Below, piece by piece: positions 1-9,210 of a stretch of DNA of 59,883 nt. The stretch is from Billgrantia gudaonensis. Its GTDB lineage: Bacteria > Pseudomonadota > Gammaproteobacteria > Pseudomonadales > Halomonadaceae. The stretch covers positions 1 to 59,883 of the forward strand of contig NZ_FNES01000020.1 in the NCBI RefSeq assembly GCF_900100195.1, written 5' to 3'. How positions within the stretch are numbered: position 1 is the first letter of the stretch; every line of letters starts with the position of its first letter. Under the pieces are notes generated by a model. That model was not told the DNA's origin. It made no database searches and saw only the letters and a program-made list of their open reading frames with translations. The translations under genes were made by a program, and so were the position numbers.

Positions 1-277
1 TGCACCTGAATCCCGAGCGGGACCCAGTGCCGCAGGCAGCAGGGTTTTAAAGAGCCAGAACTATTTCATATGCCAACTATGTTGACAGACTCCGCCGGCT
101 CGCCTTTCGGCGAGTAGGCAAACCCCTTGGCAAACGGGCACAATCCCCATACGCTGATTAGGCCGTGCTGCATGGCACCTATTCCGGCTTTTGACGGAAT
201 TGTCATGCTTCTTCGGTCATGAATCAGAAAAAAGTGCTAGATAAAAACGACGCGCCATACTGCGTGCAGGGAACCTT
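1..277 (+). promoter_or_regulatory. Upstream region of flhDC
   Basis: No ORF in these 277 bases looks like a gene. The stretch is more A+T-rich than its surroundings towards the flhD start, especially around 220-250, as expected of the control region of the flagellar master operon. A TTGACG hexamer at 191-196 could be a -35 element, but no convincing -10 lies 16-18 bases downstream. An inverted repeat around 99-115 (gccggctcgcc / ggcgag) could be the terminator of a gene to the left. I can name no operator. Confidence 0.35.
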
Positions 278-610
278 ATGCAAACCACCGATCACCTGGA
301 TGAGATTCAGGATCTCAATCTCGCCTATCTGTTGCTCGCCCAGCGGCTGCTGAACGAGGATCGTTCCGCGGCCATGTTTCGTCTCAAGATCGATGACGAC
401 ATGGCCGATCTGATCGCCTCGTTGAACGCTTCGCAACTCACCACGCTGTCCCGTACCAACCAGCTCCTTTGTCATTTCGGCCACGATGCGGCGGAACGCC
501 TGCGTCAGGTGGTGGAAAATCCCCGCGACAATGGCCTGTCGCGGTTTCACGCCTCGCTACTGATGGCCGGCCAGGGCAAGATGTCACCGCTGTCGGGAGG
601 TGGCGTATGA
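278..610 (+). CDS. flhD: Flagellar transcriptional activator FlhD
   Basis: FlhD is the non-zinc partner of the FlhD4C2 master activator, which recruits sigma-70 RNA polymerase to class 2 flagellar promoters. The 110-residue product has the family length. It opens with the typical acidic helix ending in LNLAYLLLAQRLL, followed by the region around SQLTTLSRTNQLLCHF that contains the conserved dimerisation cysteine. The ATG at 278 has an AGGGAA Shine-Dalgarno site about five bases upstream. The stop codon overlaps the start of flhC in an ATGA arrangement, so the two subunits are probably translationally coupled. Recognition rests on sequence pattern and on the adjacent flhC. Confidence 0.95.
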   Translation: MQTTDHLDEIQDLNLAYLLLAQRLLNEDRSAAMFRLKIDDDMADLIASLNASQLTTLSRTNQLLCHFGHDAAERLRQVVENPRDNGLSRFHASLLMAGQGKMSPLSGGGV

Positions 611-1179
611 GCCAGAAGAGTCTCGTGGCGGAAATGCAGCAGGTCCAGTTGGCCATCGAGCTGATCGAACTCGGGGCGCGTCTGCAGGTGCTGGAAACCG
701 AGACCGATCTCAGTCGGGCGCGCTTGATTCGTCTGTTCAAGGAAGTGCGCGGCATGTCTCCCCCCAAGGGCATGCTGCCATTCTCCACCGACTGGTTCAT
801 CACCTGGCTTCCCAACGTCCATGCATCGCTGTTCTACAACATCTACGAGCGGCTGCGCGTGGAGCAGGACTGCGATCGCATGCCGGCCTTCGTGACGGCC
901 TATCGCCTGTATGGCGAACAGGTGCGCATCGATGACGTGGAGCCGGTGCTGGGACTGACCCGCGCCTGGACGCTGGTGCGCTTCTTCGAAAGCGATCAGC
1001 TGCAGCTGTCGTCATGCACGCAGTGCGGAGGGCGCTACGTGGTTCATGCCCATTCGCCGGACCACGATTACGTCTGCGGTATCTGCATGCCGCCGTCGCG
1101 CGCCGGCAAGACGCGCAAGCGTCGCGAGCGTGAAGCCGCCCAGGCAGCGAGCGCTTCGCGGTCGGTCGCCTCCGGCTGA
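607..1179 (+). CDS. flhC: Flagellar transcriptional activator FlhC
   Basis: FlhC is the zinc-containing DNA-contacting subunit of FlhD4C2. The start is the ATG at 607, overlapping the flhD stop; the frame is open further upstream but that part lies inside flhD and is not used. The product is 190 residues. It has the FlhC core (ARLQVLETETDLSRARLIRL, then a conserved FSTDWF segment) and four zinc-ligand cysteines as CTQC and CGIC about 17 residues apart. The C-terminal tail after the cysteines is basic and Ala/Ser-rich. A hairpin follows at 1228-1254. Confidence 0.95.
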   Translation: MSQKSLVAEMQQVQLAIELIELGARLQVLETETDLSRARLIRLFKEVRGMSPPKGMLPFSTDWFITWLPNVHASLFYNIYERLRVEQDCDRMPAFVTAYRLYGEQVRIDDVEPVLGLTRAWTLVRFFESDQLQLSSCTQCGGRYVVHAHSPDHDYVCGICMPPSRAGKTRKRREREAAQAASASRSVASG

Positions 1180-1227
1180 GTCGTCTGGCAGGAGCGCAGG
1201 CTCCATTGCCCAGCGTTGTCGACGTTT

Positions 1228-1254
1228 CCGCCCCGGTAGGCTCTGCCGGGGCGG
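1228..1254 (+). terminator. Probable terminator hairpin after flhDC
   Basis: CCGCCCCGG at 1228-1236 pairs perfectly with CCGGGGCGG at 1246-1254 around a nine-base loop. A run of seven T lies at 1273-1279, further downstream than in a classic intrinsic terminator, so efficiency is uncertain. It separates flhDC from motA. Confidence 0.5.
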
Positions 1255-1290
1255 TTGTCGCTGGGCGGCTGATTTTTTTGGTGTCGTGGC

Positions 1291-1317
1291 TCAAGTCGCG
1301 GTGCCGGTGGCCGATAC
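1291..1317 (+). promoter_or_regulatory. Probable sigma-28 (FliA) promoter for motA
   Basis: TCAA at 1291-1294, exactly 15 bases, then GCCGATAC at 1310-1317. This fits the enterobacterial FliA consensus of TAAA or TCAA, N15, GCCGATAA with one -10 mismatch. The motA GTG start lies 43 bases after the -10 element. It would place motAB and cheAW in the late flagellar class. Confidence 0.65.
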
Positions 1318-1360
1318 ATCCTATGACATCAAGACGCATCCCTGACTAAGGATACCGGTT

Positions 1361-2233
1361 GTGCTGATTCTGATTGGCTACGTCGTCGTCATACTCTGCG
1401 TGTTCGGCGGCTATGTACTGGCCGGCGGCCACCTGGGGCCGCTCTACCAGCCCACCGAGCTGCTGATGATAGGCGGCGCGGGGCTCGGCGCGTTCATCGC
1501 GGCCAACAACGGCAAGGCGCTCAAGGCGACGTTCAAGATCTTTCCCAAGCTGCGCCGCACCAAGAAGTACAACAAGACGATGTACATGGAGCTGATGGCA
1601 GTGCAATACAAGCTGCTCAGCAAAGTGCGCCGCGAGGGGATGCTCGGCATCGAGAGGGACATCGACGACCCCCAGCAGAGCGCGCTGTTTCAGGAGCACC
1701 CCATCGTGCTCGGCGATCCGATGCTGATGAATTTCTTGACCGACTATCTGCGCCTGATGGTCAGCGGCGGCATGGATCCGATGGAGATCGACGAGCTCAT
1801 GCTGCACGAGATCGAGGCCTTCGAGCAGGAGGCGCACATCCCCGTCGACGCCATCGCCAAAGTGGGCGATGCCATGCCGGCCTTCGGTATCGTGGCGGCG
1901 GTCATGGGGGTGGTGAAGGCGTTGAGCAGCGCCGACGCCGGACCAGAGGAGATGGGCGTGATGATCGCCCACGCCCTGGTGGGTACCTTTCTCGGCATCC
2001 TGCTGGGCTACGGCTTCGTCAATCCGGTGGCGTCCAGCCTCGAACGCCAGGCCAAGGAGGCCGAGAAGATGCTGCAGTGCATTCGCGTGACGTTGCTGGC
2101 CAGCCTGCACGGCTATGCCCCTCAGCTGGCGGTGGAGTTCGGCCGCAAGGCGCTGCACAGCACGGAGCGTCCCGGGTTCACTGAGCTGGAAGAGTACGTT
2201 CGCAATGCCAAGGCGGGTGCTACGGTCGAATGA
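1361..2233 (+). CDS. motA: Flagellar stator protein MotA
   Basis: MotA forms the ion channel and torque generator of the flagellar stator with MotB. The 290-residue product starts at a GTG preceded by TAAGGAT. It matches the E. coli-length MotA: two N-terminal membrane helices, a cytoplasmic domain with the conserved charged region around LMNFLTDYLRLMVSGGMDP, and two C-terminal helices containing GDAMPAFGIVAAVMGVV and GTFLGILLGYGFVNP. This MotA subfamily is generally proton-driven. It overlaps motB as ATGA. A second, PomA-like stator is encoded at 26.3 kb. Confidence 0.95.
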   Translation: MLILIGYVVVILCVFGGYVLAGGHLGPLYQPTELLMIGGAGLGAFIAANNGKALKATFKIFPKLRRTKKYNKTMYMELMAVQYKLLSKVRREGMLGIERDIDDPQQSALFQEHPIVLGDPMLMNFLTDYLRLMVSGGMDPMEIDELMLHEIEAFEQEAHIPVDAIAKVGDAMPAFGIVAAVMGVVKALSSADAGPEEMGVMIAHALVGTFLGILLGYGFVNPVASSLERQAKEAEKMLQCIRVTLLASLHGYAPQLAVEFGRKALHSTERPGFTELEEYVRNAKAGATVE

Positions 2234-3189
2234 GCGAGAACGCAGGCAAGCGGCCCATCATCATTCGCCGCAAGAAGGTCGTTCACGCCCATCACGGCGG
2301 CAGTTGGAAGATCGCTCTGGCCGACTTCATGACCGCGCTGATGGCACTGTTCCTGGTCATGTGGATTCTCTCGGTAGCCACCGAGGAGCAGCGCGAAGGG
2401 GTGGCAGAGTACTTCAGCACGCCGCTGGTCAATGCCGTCACCGGTGGCGACCGCTCGGGAAGCACTCAGGTGATTCCCGGGGGCGGGCCGGATCCGGCGC
2501 ACAGCGATGGCGAACGGGCACGCATCGATCCCCAGGAGCGCACGCGCCCCAGCGAAGAGCAGCGCCGCTTCTTCATGGACCTGCAGCGGCGCATCGAATC
2601 GGTTATCGAACAGGATCCGGACCTTCGCCAGCTGCGCGACCAGATGCGTTTCGACCTGACCCCGGAGGGGTTGCGCATTCAGCTGCTGGATACCGAGCAG
2701 CGGCCGATGTTCGATCTCGGCAGTGCGCGCGTGGAGCCCTACATGCGAGACCTGTTGCGAGCCATGGCGCCGCTGATCAACGAGTTGCCGAACCAGCTCA
2801 GCATCAGCGGGCACACCGACAGCCTCGCCTACCTGAACGGGTATCGGGGGTACAGCAACTGGGAGCTCTCGACCGACCGAGCCAACGCCTCGCGCCGCGA
2901 ACTGGTGGAAGGCGGGCTGGAGTCTGCCAAGCTGCTGCGCGTTTCCGGCTTCGCCGACCGCGTGCCGATGCCGGAGACGGAGCCCTTCGATCCGGTCAAC
3001 CGGCGCATCGAGCTGCTGGTGTTGCTGCCCGAGGTGGCGGACCGGATTCGCAACCCCGGCGTGCTGAACGGGCCCGGCATGCCGAGTCCGCTGAGTCGCC
3101 GGCAGGACGCGCCGCTCGGCAGCGAGGTGAACCTTGCGCCGGTACGACAATTCACGGAAAGCCTCAGCCGTTCGCTCGGTGACGAGTGA
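2230..3189 (+). CDS. motB: Flagellar stator protein MotB
   Basis: MotB anchors the stator to peptidoglycan and carries the ion-binding aspartate. Of 319 residues, the first 26 or so are cytoplasmic and basic. A single membrane helix follows with the conserved Asp at residue 32 (ALADFMTALMALFLVMW), the same number as in E. coli MotB. After a linker, the C-terminal OmpA-like domain spans roughly 155-275 with the peptidoglycan-binding ISGHTDSLAY motif. The gene is coupled to motA through ATGA and is followed 38 bases later by cheA. Confidence 0.95.
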   Translation: MSENAGKRPIIIRRKKVVHAHHGGSWKIALADFMTALMALFLVMWILSVATEEQREGVAEYFSTPLVNAVTGGDRSGSTQVIPGGGPDPAHSDGERARIDPQERTRPSEEQRRFFMDLQRRIESVIEQDPDLRQLRDQMRFDLTPEGLRIQLLDTEQRPMFDLGSARVEPYMRDLLRAMAPLINELPNQLSISGHTDSLAYLNGYRGYSNWELSTDRANASRRELVEGGLESAKLLRVSGFADRVPMPETEPFDPVNRRIELLVLLPEVADRIRNPGVLNGPGMPSPLSRRQDAPLGSEVNLAPVRQFTESLSRSLGDE

Positions 3190-3227
3190 GGGGTTTGGAA
3201 ATCAACTGACACCAGGTGGGACTGCGC

Positions 3228-5417
3228 ATGGATATCACGGACTTCTATGAGACTTTCTTCGAGGAGGCCGAGGAGCTGTTGGCCGACATGGAGCGCCACC
3301 TCCTGGAGCTGGACGTAGACGATCCGGATTCGGAGCAGCTCAACGCGATCTTTCGCGCGGCGCACTCCATCAAGGGCGGTGCCGGCACCTTCGGTTTCGA
3401 CGTGCTGCAAAAGACCACCCACCTGTTCGAGAACCTGCTGGACCACGCTCGCAACGGCGAGCTGGCGCTGCGGCGGGACATCGTCGATACCTTTCTGGAA
3501 ACCAAGGACATGCTCAACGATCAGCTGGACGCCTACCGCAACGGCGACGAGCCCGATCAGGAGGCCTTCGAACGCATCTGCAAGATCCTGCAGCAGCTGG
3601 CCCTGGAAGAGATCGGCAAGGGATTGGAGGCGGCCGGTGGCGACATGCCTCAGCCCGATGCCGGTGCCAAGAGCGAGCCGCCAAGCCAACCTGCCGAGCC
3701 CGAAACCGGTGCCGAGGCGAGTGGCGACCCGGCCGCCGGTACGGGGGCCTCGAATGACGGGCGCCGAGTGGTCGCCCTGCTCGGTGTCGGCGAAAAGGAT
3801 CGCGAGCTGCTGGTCGAGGAGCTTGGCCAGCTCGGCGAGGTCATCGAGCACCACGGCGATGAGAAGCGCTACGAAGTGGTGATGGAGTCCACGGTCAGCG
3901 ATGACGACATCGAAGCCGTGATGTGCTTCATCATCGATGCCGAACAGCTCGAGATTCGTGCGCCGGGGAAGCCGGGCGAGCGGCCGGCCACGGGCGATGC
4001 CGCCGGCGACGAGGAAAAGGCTGCGCAAGAGGCCGAGCCGGCCGCCACGCCGAAGGGGGCTGCCGGCGCGGCTTCCGACGAGCCGCCGCCGGCGTCCGAG
4101 GCAAAGGGGGACGGCAAGCCCAAGCCTGCGGCCAAATCCACCGACAAGCCCAAGGCGAAGGCCAAGGCCGGCAGCGAGTCGACCTCGATTCGCGTTTCCG
4201 TCGACAAGGTGGACCAGATCATCAACCTGGTGGGCGAGCTGATCATCACCCAGTCGATGCTCGATCAGACGGTCAGCGAGCTGGAAGGCCCGGCCAACGG
4301 CAACCTGGTCAATGGCATGAGCCTGCTGCAGCGCAATGCCCGGGATCTGCAGGAGTCGGTGATGTCGATCCGCATGATTCCCATGGACTTCGTGTTCAGT
4401 CGCTTTCCGCGAGTGGTGCGCGAGACCGCCGGCAAGCTCGGCAAGGAGATCGAGCTGGTTACCGAGGGTGCGGCCACCGAGCTCGACAAGAGCCTCACCG
4501 AGCGCATCATCGACCCGCTCACCCACCTCGTTCGCAACAGTCTTGATCACGGCATCGAGCCTCCCGAGGTGCGCGAGGCCGCCGGCAAGCCGCGAACCGG
4601 CAAGCTGACACTGTCGGCCAAGCATCAGGGTGGCAACATCATCATCGAGGTGATCGACGACGGTGCCGGCCTCAACCGCGAGAAGCTGCTCGAAAAGGCT
4701 CGCGAGAGCGGTCTCAACGTCTCCGATACCATGAGCGATGACGACGTTTGGCAGCTGATCTTCGCTCCTGGCTTCTCCACCGCCAAGGAGGTCACCGACG
4801 TCTCTGGCCGCGGGGTCGGCATGGACGTGGTCAAGCGCAACATCCAGGGCATGGGCGGCAGCGTGCAGATCATGTCCAAGCCCGGGGAGGGCACCACCAT
4901 TCGCATCGTGCTGCCGCTGACCCTGGCGATCCTCGACGGCATGTCGATCAAGGTCGGCAGCGAGATGTTCATCCTGCCGCTGTCGGCGGTGCTGGAATCG
5001 CTGCAACCGGCCAAGGAGGACATCTATGCCATGGCCGGTGACGACGTGGTGCTCAAGGTGCGCGACGAGTACCTGCCGGTGGTCGCCGTGCACGAGGCCC
5101 TCGACGTCGCCGACGCGCGCACCGAGCTGACCGAGACCATCGCGGTGATCGTGCAGGGCGAGGGTCGTCGCTATGCGTTGCTGGTGGACGACCTGGTCGG
5201 TCAGCAGCAGGTCGTCGTCAAGAACCTCGAGACCAACTACCGCAAGGTGCCGGGCGTGTCTGCCGCCACCATCCTCGGTGACGGCAGCGTGGCGCTGATC
5301 CTCGATATCACCGGGCTGCACCGGCTCAGCCGTCAAAAGAAAGAGGCGCGTCGGCCCAAGTCTGCCACGCGCTCGCTCGAATCCGTAACCGACAATGAGA
5401 TGGAGACGTCATCATGA
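3228..5417 (+). CDS. cheA: Chemotaxis histidine kinase CheA
   Basis: CheA autophosphorylates under receptor control and passes phosphate to CheY and CheB. I chose the ATG at 3228, eight bases after AGGTGGG, over a GTG at 3216, because [18 protein letters not shown] is the usual N-terminus. The product is 729 residues. The HPt domain carries His46 in [11 protein letters not shown] long Ala/Pro/Lys-rich linker (about 140-320) surrounds the CheY/CheB-binding region. Then come the dimerisation domain, the ATPase with [15 protein letters not shown] and [10 protein letters not shown], and the CheW-like domain. The linker makes it longer than E. coli CheA (654). The stop overlaps the cheW start. Confidence 0.96.
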   Translation: MDITDFYETFFEEAEELLADMERHLLELDVDDPDSEQLNAIFRAAHSIKGGAGTFGFDVLQKTTHLFENLLDHARNGELALRRDIVDTFLETKDMLNDQLDAYRNGDEPDQEAFERICKILQQLALEEIGKGLEAAGGDMPQPDAGAKSEPPSQPAEPETGAEASGDPAAGTGASNDGRRVVALLGVGEKDRELLVEELGQLGEVIEHHGDEKRYEVVMESTVSDDDIEAVMCFIIDAEQLEIRAPGKPGERPATGDAAGDEEKAAQEAEPAATPKGAAGAASDEPPPASEAKGDGKPKPAAKSTDKPKAKAKAGSESTSIRVSVDKVDQIINLVGELIITQSMLDQTVSELEGPANGNLVNGMSLLQRNARDLQESVMSIRMIPMDFVFSRFPRVVRETAGKLGKEIELVTEGAATELDKSLTERIIDPLTHLVRNSLDHGIEPPEVREAAGKPRTGKLTLSAKHQGGNIIIEVIDDGAGLNREKLLEKARESGLNVSDTMSDDDVWQLIFAPGFSTAKEVTDVSGRGVGMDVVKRNIQGMGGSVQIMSKPGEGTTIRIVLPLTLAILDGMSIKVGSEMFILPLSAVLESLQPAKEDIYAMAGDDVVLKVRDEYLPVVAVHEALDVADARTELTETIAVIVQGEGRRYALLVDDLVGQQQVVVKNLETNYRKVPGVSAATILGDGSVALILDITGLHRLSRQKKEARRPKSATRSLESVTDNEMETSS

Positions 5418-5911
5418 ACCAGACGACCACCGATGTAGCGATGGCCGCGGCGGAAGCGCAGAACAGCGAGTTCCTGGTGTTCTCGCTGGGCGACGAGGAG
5501 TACGCCATCGACATCCTCAAGGTGCAGGAGATCCGTGGCTACGAGAACGTCACGCGCATCGCCAACACGCCGGATTTCATCAAAGGGGTGACCAACCTGC
5601 GCGGCGTGATCGTGCCGATCGTCGATCTGCGCATCAAGTTCAATCTGGAGAAGGTCGAGTACGGTGGCCAGACGGTCGTCATCGTGGTCAACGTCGAGGA
5701 CCGCATCGTGGGTATCGTGGTCGACGGCGTCTCCGACGTGATGACCCTGTCTCCCGACCAGATCAAGCCGGCCCCCGAGTTCGGCGTCACCCTCTCTTCC
5801 GACTTCCTCAGCGGCCTGGGCAGTCTCGAGGACCGCATGCTGGTGATCGTCGACATCGACAAGCTGCTCACCAGCGACGAAATGGCCCTGGTCGAGAAGG
5901 TTGCCGAGTGA
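5414..5911 (+). CDS. cheW: Chemotaxis coupling protein CheW
   Basis: CheW bridges CheA to receptor tips in chemosensory arrays. The 165-residue product is a single CheW domain with the conserved [30 protein letters not shown] and VPIVDLR segments and ends near [12 protein letters not shown]. It is translationally coupled to cheA by an ATGA overlap. No CheV or second CheW is seen in the window, so this copy probably serves all five receptors encoded here. Confidence 0.96.
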   Translation: MNQTTTDVAMAAAEAQNSEFLVFSLGDEEYAIDILKVQEIRGYENVTRIANTPDFIKGVTNLRGVIVPIVDLRIKFNLEKVEYGGQTVVIVVNVEDRIVGIVVDGVSDVMTLSPDQIKPAPEFGVTLSSDFLSGLGSLEDRMLVIVDIDKLLTSDEMALVEKVAE

Positions 5912-5945
5912 GACTTGGCCGGGGTCAATTATCCGATGCCCCGGC

Positions 5946-5953
5946 GCCGATAC
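5946..5953 (+). promoter_or_regulatory. Possible sigma-28 -10 element before the first receptor
   Basis: GCCGATAC at 5946-5953 matches the FliA -10 box. The nearest -35-like tetramer, TCAA at 5925-5928, is two bases too far away (N17). It lies 50 bases ahead of the receptor start, so a weak or internal sigma-28 promoter is possible but not well supported. Confidence 0.3.
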
Positions 5954-6003
5954 AATAACGTCATACAACGCCAGTGAGCCGTTTGGGAACAGGGGATTGC
6001 AAG

Positions 6004-7650
6004 TTGAAACTGACCACGATGCAAAAGCTGTGGGGGTCGTTCGCCTTCATCTGGCTCGCGATGATCGTCCTGGTCGCCTGGGGCGCCTGGGAGAATCGCC
6101 AGATCATGATCGAGGAGCGTCGCAGTGCGCTGAGCGACTACACCGACATGGCCATGAATGCCATCGATGGGTATGCCCAGCGCGTGGAAGCCGGCGAACT
6201 CGACGAGGACGAAGCCAAGAACCAGGTGGCCGAGGTCATCAGCAGCATGACCTACGATGAAGGTCGCGGCTACATCTACGTATTCGACGAAGGCTACGAC
6301 CTGTGGGCGCATCCGCGCCTGCCGGTCGGTACCAATCTGGGCGATTTCCAGAACGACGAGGGGCGTTACCTGTTCCGCGAGTTCGTCGACGCCGTGCACG
6401 ACGGCGACGGCTTCGTCAGCTATCTATGGGCCCACGAGGACGACGATGACGAACTCGTCACCAAGACCTCGTTCCACCAGTACCATGCCGACTGGGGATG
6501 GATCGTGGGCACCGGGGTCTACGTCAACGACATCAATGCCGCCTTCTTCTCCAAGCTGGCCTGGAGCCTGGTGCCGCTGCTGATCGTCGGCCTTCCTATC
6601 ACGCTGATGATCGGCAGCGTATTCCGCGACATCGCCCGTCGCCTGGGCGGCGAGCCACGCGACGCCGCCGAATTCGTCGGCCACATCGCCGATGGCGACC
6701 TGACCCCGGAAGTGGAGCTGCGCAAGGGTGACGACAGCAGTCTGCTCTTCCACATCGACCGCATGCGCGGCTCGTTGGCGGGGACCATCGGCGAGATCAA
6801 CCGTCGCGCTCACGAAGTCGACCGGGAAGTCGAAAGCATCGTCTCGGTGAACGACGAGCTGGCCACCCGCACCGAAGAGCAGGCCGCCTCTCTGGCGGAG
6901 ACGGCATCGAGCATGGAACAGCTCACTCAGACGGTGAAGCAGAATGCCGACAACGCGGACGAGGCACGCGATCTCGCCGGCAAGACCGAGAAGAGCGCCC
7001 AGCGCGGCAGCGAGGCGATGGAGAACGTCATCGAGGCGATGTCGAGCATCAACGACAGTGCCGTACAGATGACCAGCATCGTCGACACCATCGAATCGAT
7101 CGCCTTCCAGACCAACATCCTGGCGCTCAACGCCTCGGTGGAGGCGGCGCGTGCCGGCGAGCACGGGCGTGGCTTCGCCGTGGTGGCCGAAGAAGTGCGC
7201 AAGCTCGCCAGCCGTAGCGCCGAGGCCGCTCAGGAGATCAAGACGCTGATCGAGAAGTCGGACGGCCAGGTCAGTAACGGTAGCCAACTGGTGCGTGAGA
7301 CGGGCGAAGTCATTCACGGCATGGTGCGCGACATCACCCAGCTCAGCACGCTGGTGGCCGAAATCTCGTCCGCCTCGGTGGAGCAGAGCAGTGGCATCGA
7401 ACAGGTCAATCAGGCCGTTGCGCAAATGGATCAGATGACGCAGCAGAACTCGGGTCTGGTGCAGAGCAGCAACAGCGCTGCGCAACGCCTCAGCGAGCAG
7501 AGCCGGCAACTGACCCAGCAGGTCGCGCATTTTCGCGTCGACGGCATGAGCATGGCGTCGGCCGACCCGACGCCGCAGTCACTGCCCGCGCCTACTCGGG
7601 GTCATGACGAGGATGCCTGGGGAGAGCGCCGTGAACCGGCGGAGGCCTGA
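6004..7650 (+). CDS. Methyl-accepting chemotaxis protein, single-Cache sensor
   Basis: This is a membrane chemoreceptor that controls CheA. I chose the TTG at 6004 because AGGGGA lies seven bases upstream; ATG 6019 is the alternative. The 548-residue product has a membrane helix near residues 8-28. A periplasmic domain of about 150 residues follows, with the sCache pattern [17 protein letters not shown] and [11 protein letters not shown]. Then come a second helix (about 185-205), a HAMP segment, and a cytoplasmic signalling domain whose tip contains [24 protein letters not shown]. It is the only receptor of the five here that does not end in a WxxF tether for CheR/CheB. The ligand is not predictable. 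Confidence 0.92.
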   Translation: MKLTTMQKLWGSFAFIWLAMIVLVAWGAWENRQIMIEERRSALSDYTDMAMNAIDGYAQRVEAGELDEDEAKNQVAEVISSMTYDEGRGYIYVFDEGYDLWAHPRLPVGTNLGDFQNDEGRYLFREFVDAVHDGDGFVSYLWAHEDDDDELVTKTSFHQYHADWGWIVGTGVYVNDINAAFFSKLAWSLVPLLIVGLPITLMIGSVFRDIARRLGGEPRDAAEFVGHIADGDLTPEVELRKGDDSSLLFHIDRMRGSLAGTIGEINRRAHEVDREVESIVSVNDELATRTEEQAASLAETASSMEQLTQTVKQNADNADEARDLAGKTEKSAQRGSEAMENVIEAMSSINDSAVQMTSIVDTIESIAFQTNILALNASVEAARAGEHGRGFAVVAEEVRKLASRSAEAAQEIKTLIEKSDGQVSNGSQLVRETGEVIHGMVRDITQLSTLVAEISSASVEQSSGIEQVNQAVAQMDQMTQQNSGLVQSSNSAAQRLSEQSRQLTQQVAHFRVDGMSMASADPTPQSLPAPTRGHDEDAWGERREPAEA

Positions 7651-7738
7651 AGCATGACGGTGCCGGCTGCGTCCTGGCGTGGCCGGCCGAGCGACCACAA
7701 CCATCAGGCTGCGTGCCTGTCGATCATGAGGGAATGAC

Positions 7739-9085
7739 GTGAAGCTTCTCGACAACATGACCGTGCGGGTCAGCTGGAGTCTGGTGCTGGTGTTCTTCGC
7801 CGGCGTCATCGTGCTGCTCAGCGGTCTGGGGCTATACGCCTTGCACATCGGCACCAGCGCCGTGGCCGACATCGCGCCCGAGGCCGGCGAGAGCGGCCTG
7901 GCACTGTCGCAATCCTACGAGACCCTGGCCGGGTGGATGCGCCTTGGCATCATCGTCATTCTGGTGGGCTCAGCGCTGGTGATGGCGATCGTGATGTGGG
8001 GCATCACCGTCAACGTGCTCAAGCCGCTGGCGCGTCTGGTGGGGTACTTCGAGGGCCTGGCGCGTGGCGATCTCTCCCAGCCCGTGGAGCAGCGCGGCAA
8101 CAACGAGATCGGTCGCCTGTTCAATTCGCTGAAGCACATGCAGGACGGGCTCTCGGCCACCGTAGGTACGGTGCGTCGTAGCGGCGAGGGGATCTACCAC
8201 GGTGCCCAGGACATCGCTCAGGGCAACAACGAGCTGTCGTCGCGCACCGAGCAGCAAGCGGCTTCGCTGGCCGAGACGGCCTCCAGCATGGAGCAGCTCG
8301 CCTCGACGGTGGAGCACAACGCCGACAACGCGCGTCAGGCCAGTCAGCTCGCCGCCGAGGCCACGCGAACCGCCGAGCAGGGAGGCGAGGTGGTGGGCGA
8401 TGTCGTCACCACCATGCACGAGATCAATGAAAGCTCGCACAAGATGTCGGATATCATCGAGGTGATCGACAACATCGCCTTTCAGACCAACATCCTGGCG
8501 CTCAACGCCTCGGTGGAGGCCGCGCGTGCCGGCGAGCACGGGCGTGGCTTCGCCGTGGTCGCTCAGGAAGTGCGCAATCTCGCCGGTCGCAGCGGCACCG
8601 CCGCGGGGGAAATCCGCGAGCTCATCGAGGCCTCTCTCAAGCGCGTCGATGCCGGTACACAGCGGGTCGACACCGCGGGCAAGACCATGACCGAGATCGT
8701 GCAGGCCGTGCAGCGGGTCAGCGACATCATGGATGAGATCGCCTCCGCTTCGCAGGAGCAGAGCAATGGCATCGGCCAGGTCAACCAGGCCGTCACCCAG
8801 ATGGACGAGGTGACCCAGCAGAACGCGGCGCTGGTGCAGCAGGCCGCCAGCGCGGCGACCCAGCTCGAGGCCGAGGCCGCGCGACTTCACGAGGCGGTGT
8901 TCAACTTCCGTCTGGCCGGTGAGACGGCAAGCGAAAGAGCGCCCGGCAGTCGTGCCCAACCGGTGGCCGAGGCCGACCCCAGGCCCAAGGCCAAGGGCGC
9001 GGCAGCAACCGAAGCGCCAGCATTGGCAGCGCCGCGTAGCAGCGGGAAAGAGAAAGAAGACGAAGAGGAGTGGGCGTCGTTCTGA
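7739..9085 (+). CDS. Methyl-accepting chemotaxis protein with almost no periplasmic domain
   Basis: This is a chemoreceptor of 448 residues starting at GTG 7739 behind GAGGGAA. Two membrane helices (about 11-34 and 66-90) are separated by only some 30 residues, too short for a Cache or four-helix-bundle sensor. HAMP and a full signalling domain with the conserved hairpin tip follow. The tail is rich in Ala, Lys and Glu and ends in EEEWASF, a WxxF-type pentapeptide expected to tether CheR. With so little outside the membrane it may sense membrane or cytoplasmic cues, or work only within mixed arrays; this is inference. Confidence 0.9.
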   Translation: MKLLDNMTVRVSWSLVLVFFAGVIVLLSGLGLYALHIGTSAVADIAPEAGESGLALSQSYETLAGWMRLGIIVILVGSALVMAIVMWGITVNVLKPLARLVGYFEGLARGDLSQPVEQRGNNEIGRLFNSLKHMQDGLSATVGTVRRSGEGIYHGAQDIAQGNNELSSRTEQQAASLAETASSMEQLASTVEHNADNARQASQLAAEATRTAEQGGEVVGDVVTTMHEINESSHKMSDIIEVIDNIAFQTNILALNASVEAARAGEHGRGFAVVAQEVRNLAGRSGTAAGEIRELIEASLKRVDAGTQRVDTAGKTMTEIVQAVQRVSDIMDEIASASQEQSNGIGQVNQAVTQMDEVTQQNAALVQQAASAATQLEAEAARLHEAVFNFRLAGETASERAPGSRAQPVAEADPRPKAKGAAATEAPALAAPRSSGKEKEDEEEWASF

Positions 9086-9210
9086 TCGCCCGCTCGGCCG
9101 GACTGCAAGACCGACAACAACGAGAATACGGCTCCCCCTGACGCGGTCGCGCGCACGATCGCTGCCCTCGATGTGGCTGGGAGTCTGGAGCAAGAAGAAC
9201 GGGAGGGTCC

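Noticed and set aside
189..200. TTTTGACGGAAT shared with 26150-26161 in the motor/c-di-GMP divergent promoter region
   Set aside because: A shared 12-mer is expected by chance many times in 60 kb; no symmetry or third copy was seen.
2829..5336. 835-residue antisense open frame over motB/cheA
   Set aside because: It is the shadow of a high-G+C coding region; its sequence is His/Leu/Arg/Gly-rich with no domain, and the opposite strand encodes intact cheA.
7080..7190. Near-identical DNA of receptor tips (also around 8460, 10780, 14660 and 35900)
   Set aside because: This is strong protein conservation of the chemoreceptor hairpin tip in high-G+C codons, not a mobile repeat.
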